The notes below the pieces were generated by a model. It made no database searches and was not told the origin of the DNA. It saw only the letters and a list, made by a program, of their open reading frames with translations. Position numbers and translations under genes: made by a program. Positions 1 through 11,093 of a stretch of 32,024 nucleotides of DNA are shown here, one piece after another. This DNA is from Rhizobium sp. GTDB taxonomy: Bacteria; Pseudomonadota; Gammaproteobacteria; Xanthomonadales; Xanthomonadaceae. The DNA is taken from positions 1-32,024 of the forward strand of contig JAIBEO010000210.1 of NCBI GenBank assembly GCA_019459185.1, written 5' to 3'. How positions within the stretch are numbered: position 1 is the stretch's first letter; every line of letters begins with the position of its first letter.

Positions 1-97
1 GCCGGTCGGGGGCCCGCCGCCCGGGCCGCCCCCCGGCGGGTCGGGGGGGTCGGAGCCGGGCCACCTCCTTGGGTCGCGTGGACCCGCCGCAAACACC
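1..97. other. Low-quality contig end
   Basis: The reading frame of pbpC stays open here, but the conserved peptide after the first glycosyltransferase motif is corrupted. Family members read GGST-(L/I)TMQ-VARL, while this sequence reads GGST-RPKE-VARL and then dissolves into Pro/Arg/Gly from G/C runs. The flanking GGST and VARL remain in frame, which points to base-call errors at a read end rather than to a biological change. Confidence 0.7.
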
Positions 98-469
98 ACG
101 GCCACTCGTGGCCCACTGCCAGGCGGCGCGCGCCAGCGCCAGCGGATTCACACCGGGGTGGCGCTGGAACCAGCGGTCTTCGTAACCCAGCAGCGCCTCG
201 AGGTAATACGGCGACACCTGGTCGGGCGTGACCGGATAGCGCCACACGCCGTCGCGGTCGGCGAAGGCGCGCAGCGGCGTGCCGTCGGCGGCCAGCATCA
301 CCGTGGCGCCACCCGCGCCCGGCAGCGGCGGCGGGAACAGGCGGTCGAGCGCGAACAGCGCCAGCAGCGCGAGCGCCAGGCCCGCGGCCCAGCGCCGCCA
401 GCGCAGGCCGCGGCGCGCCGCCTTGCGCCGCCGCGGCTGGGCCAGGAACGGCCCGTGGCCGCCGCGCAC
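1..469 (-). CDS. pbpC: Penicillin-binding protein 1C (N-terminal fragment)
   Basis: PBP1C is a bifunctional peptidoglycan glycosyltransferase/transpeptidase-type protein anchored in the inner membrane. Only about 156 residues are present; the rest runs off the left end. Visible are a basic cytoplasmic leader, one membrane segment (about residues 28-42, rich in Leu/Ala) and the first GT51 motif EDRWFQRHPGVN at about 97-108, whose Glu97 aligns with the catalytic general base of the family. I chose a GTG start because an AGGG Shine-Dalgarno-like sequence, overlapping the stop codon of the upstream gene, lies 7 nt before it. It is 10 nt downstream of the macroglobulin gene; in E. coli, yfhM and pbpC are likewise adjacent. 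Residues encoded by the last ~97 bases are unreliable. Identification is firm from motif plus context. Confidence 0.88.
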   Translation of the reverse strand, partial: MRGGHGPFLAQPRRRKAARRGLRWRRWAAGLALALLALFALDRLFPPPLPGAGGATVMLAADGTPLRAFADRDGVWRYPVTPDQVSPYYLEALLGYEDRWFQRHPGVNPLALARAAWQWATSGRGVCGGSTRPKEVARLRPPRPAGGRPGRRAPDR

Positions 470-479
470 CGCGCCGCCC

Positions 480-3400
480 TCAGGGCTCGGACACGGTGAC
501 CGTCGCCGGCACCGCGCGGCCGACGCCGCGCAGCTCCGGCCGGTACATGTCCTCCACCTGCGGCGGCGGCACCACGTAGGTGCCCGGCGTCACCGCGCGC
601 ACCAGGTAGAACAGCTGCGCGGCCTGGCCGGGGTAGAGCTTGAGCGCGGCCACGTAGCGGTCGTCGCGGTATTCCTCGTGGGCCAGTTCGGCGGCGCCGC
701 CGCGCTCGGACAGCGTGATGCCCTCGATGCTCACGTCGGCCCACTGGTCCGGGTCGGTGAGGTTGAGGTTCTCGATCTCCAGGCCGGCCGGCAGGCGGTC
801 GACCAGCAGCGCGTCGGGCATGGATTCCTTCGCCTCGATGCGCAGCGCCGCCACCAGCACCTGGCCTTCCCGCAGCGGGCCCGGTTTCCAGGGCGTGCCG
901 TCGGGGTTGAACCAGCTGCGCTTGACGCTGATGGCGCTGTCGTCGGGCGCCGGCGGCGTGCGCGGGATGCCGGCGACATCGACGGTGGCGAACACCGGCG
1001 CCTCGGCCTCGGGCACGAAGCGCACGCCGGCGGCCAGGTCGCCCATGCCCAGTTCCCGGCCGGCGATGCGGTCGGGCGTGAGCGTGGTGGTTTCATTACC
1101 CACCGTCAGGCGGCCGGCGAAGGTGCGGCTGCCGTCCAGCGCCAGCGTGCGGCCCAGGCGCGCCAGCGCGATCTGTTCCTGCGTGCTGTACCAGGCGTGC
1201 TTCTCGGCACCGCGCGCCTGCAGCGAGCGCGAGAGCGCCAGCAGGCGTTCGTCCTGGCCCGGCACCTTGCGTTCGTTCTCGCGCAGCAGGGCCAGCACCA
1301 GGGCGTCGTCGCGCAGGTCGGAGCCGTAGTCGCCCAGCCAGCGCGGGCGCTGCGACACCTTCGCCAGTGCTTCCTTCAGCGCCACCTCGGCGCGCGCGGC
1401 GTCGCCCTGAAGGGCCAGCGCCAGGCCCAGGTGCGCCAGCGGCAGGCCGGTGAGCGCATGGCCGCGCTGGTTGTCGTGCAGCGCGCGCAGCGTGCCCAGC
1501 GGCGCGCGGTTGAGCTTGGCGAGCACGTAGCCGGCGTGGGCCTGGTAGGCGAAGCGCAGGTGGTCGGAGGCGTCGTAGGCGTAGAACGGGAGGCCGCCGG
1601 TGAGCAGGTCCTCGTTGAGGCGTTCGAGCGCCTTCTGCAGCATGGCCTCGGGCACCGCGAAGCCGGCGTCGCGCGCGGCCAGCAGGAACTCGGCGATGGC
1701 GGGCGTCAGGATGGGCGCGGTGTCGCCGCCGCCCCACATCGAGAAGTGGCCATTGGCCGCCTGCAGCGCCGCCAGGCGGCTGAAGCTGGCCTCCAGCCGG
1801 CGCCGGCGCGCGTCTTCGCCCAGGCCGGTGAAGCCCAGGCTGGCCGCGGACTTCGCGTCCAGCAGCAACGCCGCGTGGCCGCGCGTGGTGGTCTGTTCGA
1901 CGCAGCCGTAGGGATAGTCGAGCAGGTCCTGCAGCGCCTGCGCGAACGGGATCGGTGGCTGCGCGGTGAGCGTGAGCCGCGCCGATACCGTGCCCGGCAT
2001 CAGTCCGGCGGCCAGTTCGCTGCCCAGCGACAGCGTGCCGCCCGGCGCCACCGACTGCGCCTGGCTGCGCACCACGCTGCCCCAGGCCGGCCGCACCGGC
2101 AGTTCGAAGCGGCGGTCCACCGCATGGCCGCCGCCGTCCACGCGCAGGCGCAGTTCGCCGGTGCCGAAGCCTTCGGTGCCGCTGAGCGCGAAGGCCAGCG
2201 TGGCCTTTTCCTCGGGCGCCAGCGCGACCGTGCGCTTGCCGGAGGCCACCGCGATCGGGCCGGTGGTCTCGAGGCTGACCTGGAACTCGCCGGGCTTGCC
2301 GGTGAAGTTCTGCAGGTCCACCGTCACCGTGCTGCGGTCGCCCGGCGCCAGCACGCGCGGCGCGCTGAGTTCGGCCAATACCGGCGCGCGCAGCACGCTT
2401 TCGGTGCTGTCCTGGCCGTACACGTCGTCGCCGAAGACCAGCGCGGAAACGCGCAGCGTGCCGTTGAAATCGGGCACCTCGACGGCCACCGTGGCCGCGC
2501 CCTTGGCGTCGAGCTTCACCGGGCCGGCGAACAGGTCCACCGTCTGCACGCGCGCGGTCGGGCGGCGCGCCTGCGGCAGCGCCGGCAGGGCCAGGTCGCC
2601 GCCGAAGCGCAGCGTGGCGGTTTCACCGGCGAAACTTTCGATCACGCGGCCGTACAGGTCGTAGGCGTCCACGCCCAGGCGGCGCTGGGCGAAGAAGTGC
2701 GCGCCGGCGTCGGGCACCGGGAAACGGGTGATGTTGAGGATGCCCAGGTCCACCGCCGACACCGTGGCCCAGGCGGTCTTGCCCGCCAGCGCCGGCGCGG
2801 CGATGCGCACCGGCAGCGCCTGGCCGGGAAGTGCCTTCGCGGGCGCTTCGACAGTGACCTCGACGCGGCGATCGCCGCGGTCCATCGGCACGTGCGCCAC
2901 GCCCACGGCGCGCGCTGGCGTGACCTTCTCCAGCGCCGAACCACCGCGCAGCACCAGCGCGGTCACGTACACGTCGTGGCGCTCCCAGTCGGGCGTGACC
3001 TCGAGTTCGTAGCTGGCGCCGGGCTTGGCTTCCAGCGGCTGCACGTGCAGCAGGCGGTCGCTTTCCACCAGCAGCAGGCCGGGGCCGGGCTGGGGCGGCG
3101 TCACCGTCACCACCAGGCGGTCGCCGGCGCGGTAGGCGGTTTTGTCGAAGGCCAGCTTCACCTTGTCGGGGCGCGCGTCGAGACCGCGGTTCTGGTTGTC
3201 CCAGCTCCAGCCGGCCACGAACGGCAGGCGCGTGAGCAGGCCGGTGGCGGGGTCGAGCACTTCCAGCCGGTATTCACCCCACTCCACCGGGAAATCCACC
3301 CGCGTGCCGCCGTCGGCGCGCACGGCAAGCTCCCGGGTTTCCACGGTTTCGTGTCGCGCGGTGTAGTCGAAGGCCCAGCCGCTGTCGTCGCGGCGCCAGT

Positions 3401-5387
3401 GGTAGTCGCGGATCTCGCGCACCAGGCTCACCTTCAACCCGCTGGCGGCGGAGAGCTTGCCGGCGGCATCGCTGCGCAGGATTTCGAAGCCGGCGTTGCC
3501 GTTGGCCGGCGCGCCCTCGGCCGGGTCGAACAGCGGGCGCACGCCCACCAGCTGCGGCGCCGGCCAGAGCGTGCGGGCAAGGCTGCGCGTCACCGGGCGG
3601 CCGCCACTTTCGTACACGCTGCCGCTGACCACCACGGCCACGGGTGCGCCGGGCTTGGCCGCTTCTTCGGGCAGCGCGAGCGTGGCCTCGAGCTTGCCCT
3701 GGGCGTCCAGCACCTGGTCGAGCGCGTCCTTGGCGTCCTTGGGCAAGGCCAGGGTCGGGTCGCCAAAATGGTGGTCGGGCAAGGAAGCGACGGGGTGCAG
3801 TTCAGGGCTCACCGCCAGCCGCGCGGTGAAGCGGTTGCCGGCCGCGGGCGCGCCGTAGAGGTAGGCGGCCTCGACCTGCAGTTTCAGCGCCTCGCCCGGC
3901 GCCAGCGTGGGCTGGGCGGCGTCGAGCTGGAGCTTCATGCGCTCGGGCAGGAATTCCTCGATGCGCAGCGAAAAACCCTGCACCACCTCGCCGGCGCCCG
4001 GCGCGGTGCGGAACTCCACCTGCCAGCGGCCGGTGGGCGCTTCCGGTGGCAGCGCCTGGGTCCATTCGTAATAACCGCCCTCGCGCGGGTCCAGGCGCGT
4101 TTCCAGGTAGACCTTGCCGTCGGGCTGCTTCAGGCCCAGGAACAGCGGCTGCGGCTTCACCGCGCGGCCGTCGTGGTCGCGCATCAGCGCCGACACGCGC
4201 AGGGTTTCGCCCGGGCGGTAGAGGTCGCGGCCCGACCAGGCGAACACGTCGAACCAGGCCTGCGCACGCCCGGCCACCGCGAATTCCGACAGGTCCAGCG
4301 CCGGCTGGTTGAAAGGCAGCACCGACACGTCGTTGCCGCTGCGCGCCACCAGCACGTGGCTGGCGTCGAGCGTGTAGGCCACCAGCGCGCTGCCGCTGCC
4401 GTCGGTGGCGGCCTTGGCCACCACTTCGCCGCCGCGGTCGAGCACCTCCAGCGCCACGTCGCCCAGCGGCGCGCCCGACTGCAGCGAGGCCGTGTGCACG
4501 AACACCTGTTCGCCATAGGCACGCAGGTGCAGGCCGATGTCGCTGACGAAGAAGATGGCGGTGTCGTAGTCCTCGTTGTAGCCGCCCACGCGGCGCATCA
4601 GCGCGAAGTACACGCCCGGCGCCTGCAGCTCGCTGATGTTCTGCACCGGCAGGTAGGTGAGCCGGCGCTCGTTCTCGGCGCCGCCGAGCACGAAGCGGTT
4701 GATGTACACCGGCTCCGCCACGCGGGTGATGGCCACGCGGTCCTGCCAGGGGCTGTCGCCCAGGTCCCAGCCGCCGCGCCGTCCGCCGCGCTGGTAGCTG
4801 ACGAAAAAGTTCGCCACCTCGGCGTCGCGCACGCGCAGGAATTCGACGTCCACCTCGCCCACGTTCACCGACACCACCGGCAGGCCGCGGGTGTCGCGCG
4901 CCGGCAGCACGCTGCCCTGCGAGGCGAAGCCCACCGCGGGCTCGACCGGGCCGGTGTTGACCGTGCGACGCTCTTCGCGGCCCAGCGTCTTGCCATCGGC
5001 GGCGGCAAGTCCGGCGCGCAGCACCACGGTGTAGTCGCGGCTGGCCTCGACGTAGGGGAAACGCAGCACCTTGGCGCTGTCGTCGAGCACCCAGCTGCCG
5101 GTGACCGGCGCGTCGTTGGCGGCGGTGACGGCGATCAGTTCGTCGAAGGCCTGGCTGGCCGCCAGCGCCTGGGTGAAACGCAGTTCGATCGCCACCTGGC
5201 CGTCGTGGCGGCCGTGGCCGGCGCCTTCGAGCGCGAAACCTTCGATGGCGGGCCGCGCATCGACCGGCGTGGCGCCCTGCAGTTCGGGCACCTGGTTGGC
5301 GTCGCGCCGGCAGGCCGTGGAAGCGGCAAGCAACATCGCCAGCGAAAACAGCACCGCCGCGCGGCGGAGGACGGACTTCACGACCAT
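480..5387 (-). CDS. yfhM: Bacterial alpha-2-macroglobulin lipoprotein
   Basis: This encodes a 1635-residue periplasmic alpha-2-macroglobulin, close in length to E. coli YfhM. Family members trap attacking proteases: cleavage of a bait region exposes an internal thioester that binds the protease. The N-terminus has a basic leader and hydrophobic stretch ending in AASTAC, so Cys26 is the likely lipidated residue, although the lipobox is imperfect. Beta-rich macroglobulin domains fill the N-terminal two-thirds. The thioester motif is present as YPYG-CVEQ-TTTRG with Cys1162 and Gln1165, inside an alpha-toroid-like region. The ATG start has GGGAG 8 nt upstream. It lies 47 nt after the protease-like gene and 10 nt before pbpC, consistent with one transcript. 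Pairing with PBP1C suggests it guards sites of cell-wall repair (inference from the E. coli pair). Confidence 0.93.
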   Translation of the reverse strand: MVVKSVLRRAAVLFSLAMLLAASTACRRDANQVPELQGATPVDARPAIEGFALEGAGHGRHDGQVAIELRFTQALAASQAFDELIAVTAANDAPVTGSWVLDDSAKVLRFPYVEASRDYTVVLRAGLAAADGKTLGREERRTVNTGPVEPAVGFASQGSVLPARDTRGLPVVSVNVGEVDVEFLRVRDAEVANFFVSYQRGGRRGGWDLGDSPWQDRVAITRVAEPVYINRFVLGGAENERRLTYLPVQNISELQAPGVYFALMRRVGGYNEDYDTAIFFVSDIGLHLRAYGEQVFVHTASLQSGAPLGDVALEVLDRGGEVVAKAATDGSGSALVAYTLDASHVLVARSGNDVSVLPFNQPALDLSEFAVAGRAQAWFDVFAWSGRDLYRPGETLRVSALMRDHDGRAVKPQPLFLGLKQPDGKVYLETRLDPREGGYYEWTQALPPEAPTGRWQVEFRTAPGAGEVVQGFSLRIEEFLPERMKLQLDAAQPTLAPGEALKLQVEAAYLYGAPAAGNRFTARLAVSPELHPVASLPDHHFGDPTLALPKDAKDALDQVLDAQGKLEATLALPEEAAKPGAPVAVVVSGSVYESGGRPVTRSLARTLWPAPQLVGVRPLFDPAEGAPANGNAGFEILRSDAAGKLSAASGLKVSLVREIRDYHWRRDDSGWAFDYTARHETVETRELAVRADGGTRVDFPVEWGEYRLEVLDPATGLLTRLPFVAGWSWDNQNRGLDARPDKVKLAFDKTAYRAGDRLVVTVTPPQPGPGLLLVESDRLLHVQPLEAKPGASYELEVTPDWERHDVYVTALVLRGGSALEKVTPARAVGVAHVPMDRGDRRVEVTVEAPAKALPGQALPVRIAAPALAGKTAWATVSAVDLGILNITRFPVPDAGAHFFAQRRLGVDAYDLYGRVIESFAGETATLRFGGDLALPALPQARRPTARVQTVDLFAGPVKLDAKGAATVAVEVPDFNGTLRVSALVFGDDVYGQDSTESVLRAPVLAELSAPRVLAPGDRSTVTVDLQNFTGKPGEFQVSLETTGPIAVASGKRTVALAPEEKATLAFALSGTEGFGTGELRLRVDGGGHAVDRRFELPVRPAWGSVVRSQAQSVAPGGTLSLGSELAAGLMPGTVSARLTLTAQPPIPFAQALQDLLDYPYGCVEQTTTRGHAALLLDAKSAASLGFTGLGEDARRRRLEASFSRLAALQAANGHFSMWGGGDTAPILTPAIAEFLLAARDAGFAVPEAMLQKALERLNEDLLTGGLPFYAYDASDHLRFAYQAHAGYVLAKLNRAPLGTLRALHDNQRGHALTGLPLAHLGLALALQGDAARAEVALKEALAKVSQRPRWLGDYGSDLRDDALVLALLRENERKVPGQDERLLALSRSLQARGAEKHAWYSTQEQIALARLGRTLALDGSRTFAGRLTVGNETTTLTPDRIAGRELGMGDLAAGVRFVPEAEAPVFATVDVAGIPRTPPAPDDSAISVKRSWFNPDGTPWKPGPLREGQVLVAALRIEAKESMPDALLVDRLPAGLEIENLNLTDPDQWADVSIEGITLSERGGAAELAHEEYRDDRYVAALKLYPGQAAQLFYLVRAVTPGTYVVPPPQVEDMYRPELRGVGRAVPATVTVSEP

Positions 5388-5434
5388 GGCCAGGCTCCCG
5401 GGGGACGGGAGCAGTATAGGTCGCCGCGCGGGAT

Positions 5435-6223
5435 TCAGCCCTCGCCGGCGACCGGCAATTTCGCGGCCTGGGCGGTGGCGGCGGCGACCTTGTCGATCGG
5501 GGTCATGCGCAGCACCAGGTCGGCCATGTCCATGCCCACGCCGGTATTGCGCGAACGCATCATCGAGGCCAGGTCCACGTCGACGTAGCCCATGGGCTTG
5601 CCCTCGTGCGAGAAGGCCAGGCCCGGCACGCCGTCCACCAGCAGGCGGAAGGTGGGCGTGTGGGTTTCGCCCAGCACCAGGCCCGGGCGGAACACCGGCA
5701 CCCCGCCCCACTCGTCCGAGGTGCGCAGCACCGAGAAGAAGGCCATGCCCGGCTCGGCTTTGGTGCCCTGCGTCAGGTCCACGAACGGCAGCTTGCCGGC
5801 CGGGTCGCGAACGCGCAGCCAGGCCAGGCCCAGTTCGCCGTCGCGGGTGACCAGGTCGGCCGGCAGCCATTCCTCGCTGTCGGCCAGGCGCACGCGGAAG
5901 TCGCTGGACTTGGCCACCGGCGAGGCCTGGCCCGGCGTGCGGTTGCCCAGCGTGCCGAGGTCGAGGCTGATGGTGCGCTCGGGCACCAGCAGCAGGCCGT
6001 CTTCGCTCACCAGCACCGCCTGGGTGCGGTCCTCGATGCGCTGCTCGTTGCCGGAATTGGTCACCGACATCACGAACTTCACCGTCACGATGGCGTCGGC
6101 GTGCTGCTTCGCCAGCATGGCGTAGATGGCGCGGTAGTCCTCGAACTCGTCGGGGTGCGCGGCGGACAGCGCCGGCACGCAGGCCAGGGCCAGGGCGAGG
6201 ACGAAGCGGCGGGCGAAAGTCAT
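5435..6223 (-). CDS. Secreted trypsin-fold protein, apparently catalytically dead
   Basis: This 262-residue protein has a clear signal peptide (basic MTFARR, then a Leu/Ala core, cleavage probably after SAA at 22). I know no named family for it. The body aligns by eye with the protease domain of the HtrA-like protein encoded just upstream: LVSEDGLLLVPERTI corresponds to the strand that carries the catalytic His, GELGLAWLRV to the SDLAVL segment, and DGVPGLAF-(4)-GKPMGYV to GNSGGPLV-(3)-GRIVGV. In that alignment His, Asp and Ser are replaced by Arg83, Gly132 and Val199. It would therefore be a pseudoprotease. Its ATG overlaps the upstream stop (ATGA), so translation is probably coupled and the two proteins may act together in the periplasm. 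The function is unknown; scaffold, inhibitor or substrate-binding roles are possible. Confidence 0.8.
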   Translation of the reverse strand: MTFARRFVLALALACVPALSAAHPDEFEDYRAIYAMLAKQHADAIVTVKFVMSVTNSGNEQRIEDRTQAVLVSEDGLLLVPERTISLDLGTLGNRTPGQASPVAKSSDFRVRLADSEEWLPADLVTRDGELGLAWLRVRDPAGKLPFVDLTQGTKAEPGMAFFSVLRTSDEWGGVPVFRPGLVLGETHTPTFRLLVDGVPGLAFSHEGKPMGYVDVDLASMMRSRNTGVGMDMADLVLRMTPIDKVAAATAQAAKLPVAGEG

Positions 6224-8289
6224 GGCGTCTCCGTGAGCCAGTAGCGTTCGAGGTAGAGGATGCGCGTTTCCTGGCCACGCAGCACCTGCACCGGGATGAC
6301 CCGGCCGTTGCCCTTGGCCAGCGCGGCGTCGAGCGCGGCCTGAAGGCCGGCGAGGTCGCGCACGGGCCGGTCGCCCAGGCGCACGATGACATCGCCGCCC
6401 TGCAGGTGGGCCAGGCCGGCGGGACCACCGGCCTCGACGCCGTCGACGACCACGCCCTGCTGCGATTCCGGCAGGCGCCGCGCGGCGCGGTCGTAGAAGC
6501 CCATCTCGCGGGTCTGGGCGCGCAGGCGGGTGAGCGCCAGCGTGCGAAGCGCCGAGGTATTGGCCGGCGATTCCGCCAGCGTCACGTCGAAGGACCGGGC
6601 CTTGCCGTCGCGGAAACCGTCGAAGCGCACCTTGGCGCCGATGGTCAGGTCGCGCACGCGCTGGTGGAAACCGTCGTCGGAATCCTCGTTGGCGGCGCGC
6701 AGGGCCACGCCTTCGACCGCCGACAGCAGGTCGCCCACGCGGGCGCCACCGGCGGCCAGCGGGCTGCCCGGGTAGACACGGGTGATGCGGAAGCCGGAGG
6801 CCGGCAGGCCCAGGTCGCGCGCCAGCGAAGCGGTGACCGGCTGCACTTCGACGCCGGCCCAGGCCTTGCCGATTTCGGGCAGCGGGGTGCGCAGCTTGTC
6901 GCCGTGGATGGGCGCCAGAAGCGCCACCCGGCGCTCGGCCTGGCGTTGGAATTCGACCACCAGCGGCTTGCCGTCGGCCGGCGGCTGCCCAGCCACGGCT
7001 TCCAGCGCCGCGTGGTTGGCCACGGCCTGGCCGTTGATGCGGTGGATCACGTCGCCCGGCTGCAGGCCCGGGCGCGCGATGGCCGCCGGGCCACCCGGGC
7101 GCAGGCCGGTGACCAGCAGGCCCTCGGTGGCCTCGAGGTTGCGGCGGCGGCCCATGGCCGGCGTGAGTTCGGTCAGCGAGGCGCCGAAAGGCGCGAAGGC
7201 GCGCTCCTCGCCGCGGTCCTCGGGCTGGGCCACGGTCTGCAGGCGCACTTCGCGGCGCTTGCCTTCGTGGGCCACTTCCAGCGTCAGCGAGGCGCCCACC
7301 GGAAGCTCGGCGATACGCCGCTGCAGCGCCGGCACGTCCACCGGCTGGCGCGCGGTGATGGCGGCGCCGTCCAGCGACAGGATGCGGTCGCCGGCGCGCA
7401 GGCCGGCCTTTTCGGCCACCGAGCCGCGCTCGACGGCGTTGACCAGCACGCCCTCGTCCAGCCCGGTGCCCTTGAGCGAACGCAGGCGCAGGCCCAGGTG
7501 CGAACGCACGATGCGGCCGTCGGCGATCAGCGCGCGCACCACGTCGCCGGCGTCGGGGCCGGGGATGGCGAAGGCCAGGTCGCCGCCGAAGATCATGCCG
7601 CGGGTGTTCACGCCGACGATGCGGCCGGCCAGGTCCACCAACGGGCCGCCGGAATTGCCCGGGGCGATGGCGGCGTCGTGCTGGATCCAGGCGTAGTAGC
7701 GGCCGGTGGGTTCGTCGGCGCCGAGGCGGTCTTCGTAGTCGGCCTCGTCGTCGAACAGCGACACCAGCAGGCGGCGCGGGTTGTTCACCACGCCCGCGCT
7801 CATCGAGTTCGACAGGCCCCAGGGCGCACCCATGGCCAGCACCGTGTCGCCGGGGCTGAGGTCGAGGGTGTCGGCGAACTCGGCGTAGTCGAAGGTTTCC
7901 GGCGCGGGCGGCTGCACCTGCAGCACGGCCAGGTCGGACAGCGTGTCGGTGCCCACCAGGCGCGCCGGCAGCTCGCGGCCGTCGGCGAACACCACGCGGA
8001 AGCTCTTGCCCTTCTGGGTGACGTGGGCATTGGTGGCCACGTGGCCCTGGGCCGACACCACCGTGCCGCTGCCCGAGGACACGCTGAGCACGGGTTCGCC
8101 CTGCTGGAAGTCCTCGCGCACGTTGAGGATGCTCACCACCACCGGCAGCACCCTGTCGCGGGCGGCGGCGATGGTGGCCGCGTCGGTGGCGCGCGCGGCG
8201 GCGGCCGGCGGTTCGGCCAGGGCCGCCGGGGCGGCGGCCAGCCAGAGGGTCGCGGCGAGCAGGGCCGCGTGGGAACGGGTGGCGGGCAT
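6220..8289 (-). CDS. HtrA/Deg-like periplasmic serine protease with four PDZ-like domains
   Basis: This is a 689-residue exported S1C serine protease. The signal peptide ends at AALA (25/26). The catalytic triad is intact: His89 (TNAHV), Asp119 (LSDLAVL) and Ser213 (GNSGGP). After the protease domain I see four PDZ-like segments at about 264-350, 367-457, 475-572 and 600-680, each with a G-(D/G)-D-hydrophobic-(I/L) element such as AGDRIL, PGDVIH, VGDLLS and GGDVIV. DegP and DegQ have two and DegS has one, so this is longer than the standard forms. The ATG has a strong GGAGG 5 nt upstream; in-frame ATGs further upstream would overlap the gyrA end and lack this site. It heads a cluster with the degenerate homologue, the macroglobulin and pbpC. 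Protein quality control or regulated proteolysis in the envelope is the likely role. Confidence 0.9.
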   Translation of the reverse strand: MPATRSHAALLAATLWLAAAPAALAEPPAAAARATDAATIAAARDRVLPVVVSILNVREDFQQGEPVLSVSSGSGTVVSAQGHVATNAHVTQKGKSFRVVFADGRELPARLVGTDTLSDLAVLQVQPPAPETFDYAEFADTLDLSPGDTVLAMGAPWGLSNSMSAGVVNNPRRLLVSLFDDEADYEDRLGADEPTGRYYAWIQHDAAIAPGNSGGPLVDLAGRIVGVNTRGMIFGGDLAFAIPGPDAGDVVRALIADGRIVRSHLGLRLRSLKGTGLDEGVLVNAVERGSVAEKAGLRAGDRILSLDGAAITARQPVDVPALQRRIAELPVGASLTLEVAHEGKRREVRLQTVAQPEDRGEERAFAPFGASLTELTPAMGRRRNLEATEGLLVTGLRPGGPAAIARPGLQPGDVIHRINGQAVANHAALEAVAGQPPADGKPLVVEFQRQAERRVALLAPIHGDKLRTPLPEIGKAWAGVEVQPVTASLARDLGLPASGFRITRVYPGSPLAAGGARVGDLLSAVEGVALRAANEDSDDGFHQRVRDLTIGAKVRFDGFRDGKARSFDVTLAESPANTSALRTLALTRLRAQTREMGFYDRAARRLPESQQGVVVDGVEAGGPAGLAHLQGGDVIVRLGDRPVRDLAGLQAALDAALAKGNGRVIPVQVLRGQETRILYLERYWLTETP

Positions 8290-8359
8290 CAGGTCCTCCG
8301 GAAAGGTTCGGCCCTTAGGGTACAGGCCGCGCGGAAGGTTACGCGCGGGCTGTCCGGGA

Positions 8360-10966
<2,607 letters not shown>

Positions 10967-11038
10967 TCGTGCTTCCATTTCCTACGTGCGGGAGGGCGAC
11001 GCGAGGGGTCGCGGCGCGCGTGCTTTCAGGGACGTGAA

Positions 11039-11047
11039 ATCATACCA
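11039..11047 (-). promoter_or_regulatory. Extended -10 promoter for gyrA
   Basis: The minus strand reads TGG-TATGAT, an extended -10 element with five of six consensus bases in the hexamer. It sits about 73 bp before the gyrA start, directly after the mtnA hairpin. I see no good -35 at 16-18 bp, as is common when an extended -10 is present. Confidence 0.5.
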
Positions 11048-11051
11048 GAAA

Positions 11052-11070
11052 CCACCCCTCGGCGGGGTGG
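11052..11070 (-). terminator. Terminator hairpin after mtnA
   Basis: The stem CCACCCC/GGGGTGG (7 bp) encloses a 5-nt loop. On the minus strand it is followed by a short TTTCT stretch, so a weak intrinsic terminator 24 nt after the mtnA stop is plausible. It would insulate mtnA from gyrA, whose promoter follows at once. Confidence 0.55.
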
Positions 11071-11093
11071 CTTAGACGGCGAAAAACAAGCAC

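Noticed and set aside
279-5588. A 1769-codon open frame on the plus strand opposite the macroglobulin gene
   Set aside because: At this GC content the antisense frame of a real gene stays open by codon bias. The product is Arg/Ala/Gln/His-rich with no domain, and the minus strand encodes a clear macroglobulin.
8290-8359. A promoter between gyrA and the HtrA-like gene
   Set aside because: Only a poor TG-TACCCT string and an AAC-type -35 triplet are visible. I cannot separate a dedicated (possibly stress-sigma) promoter from chance.
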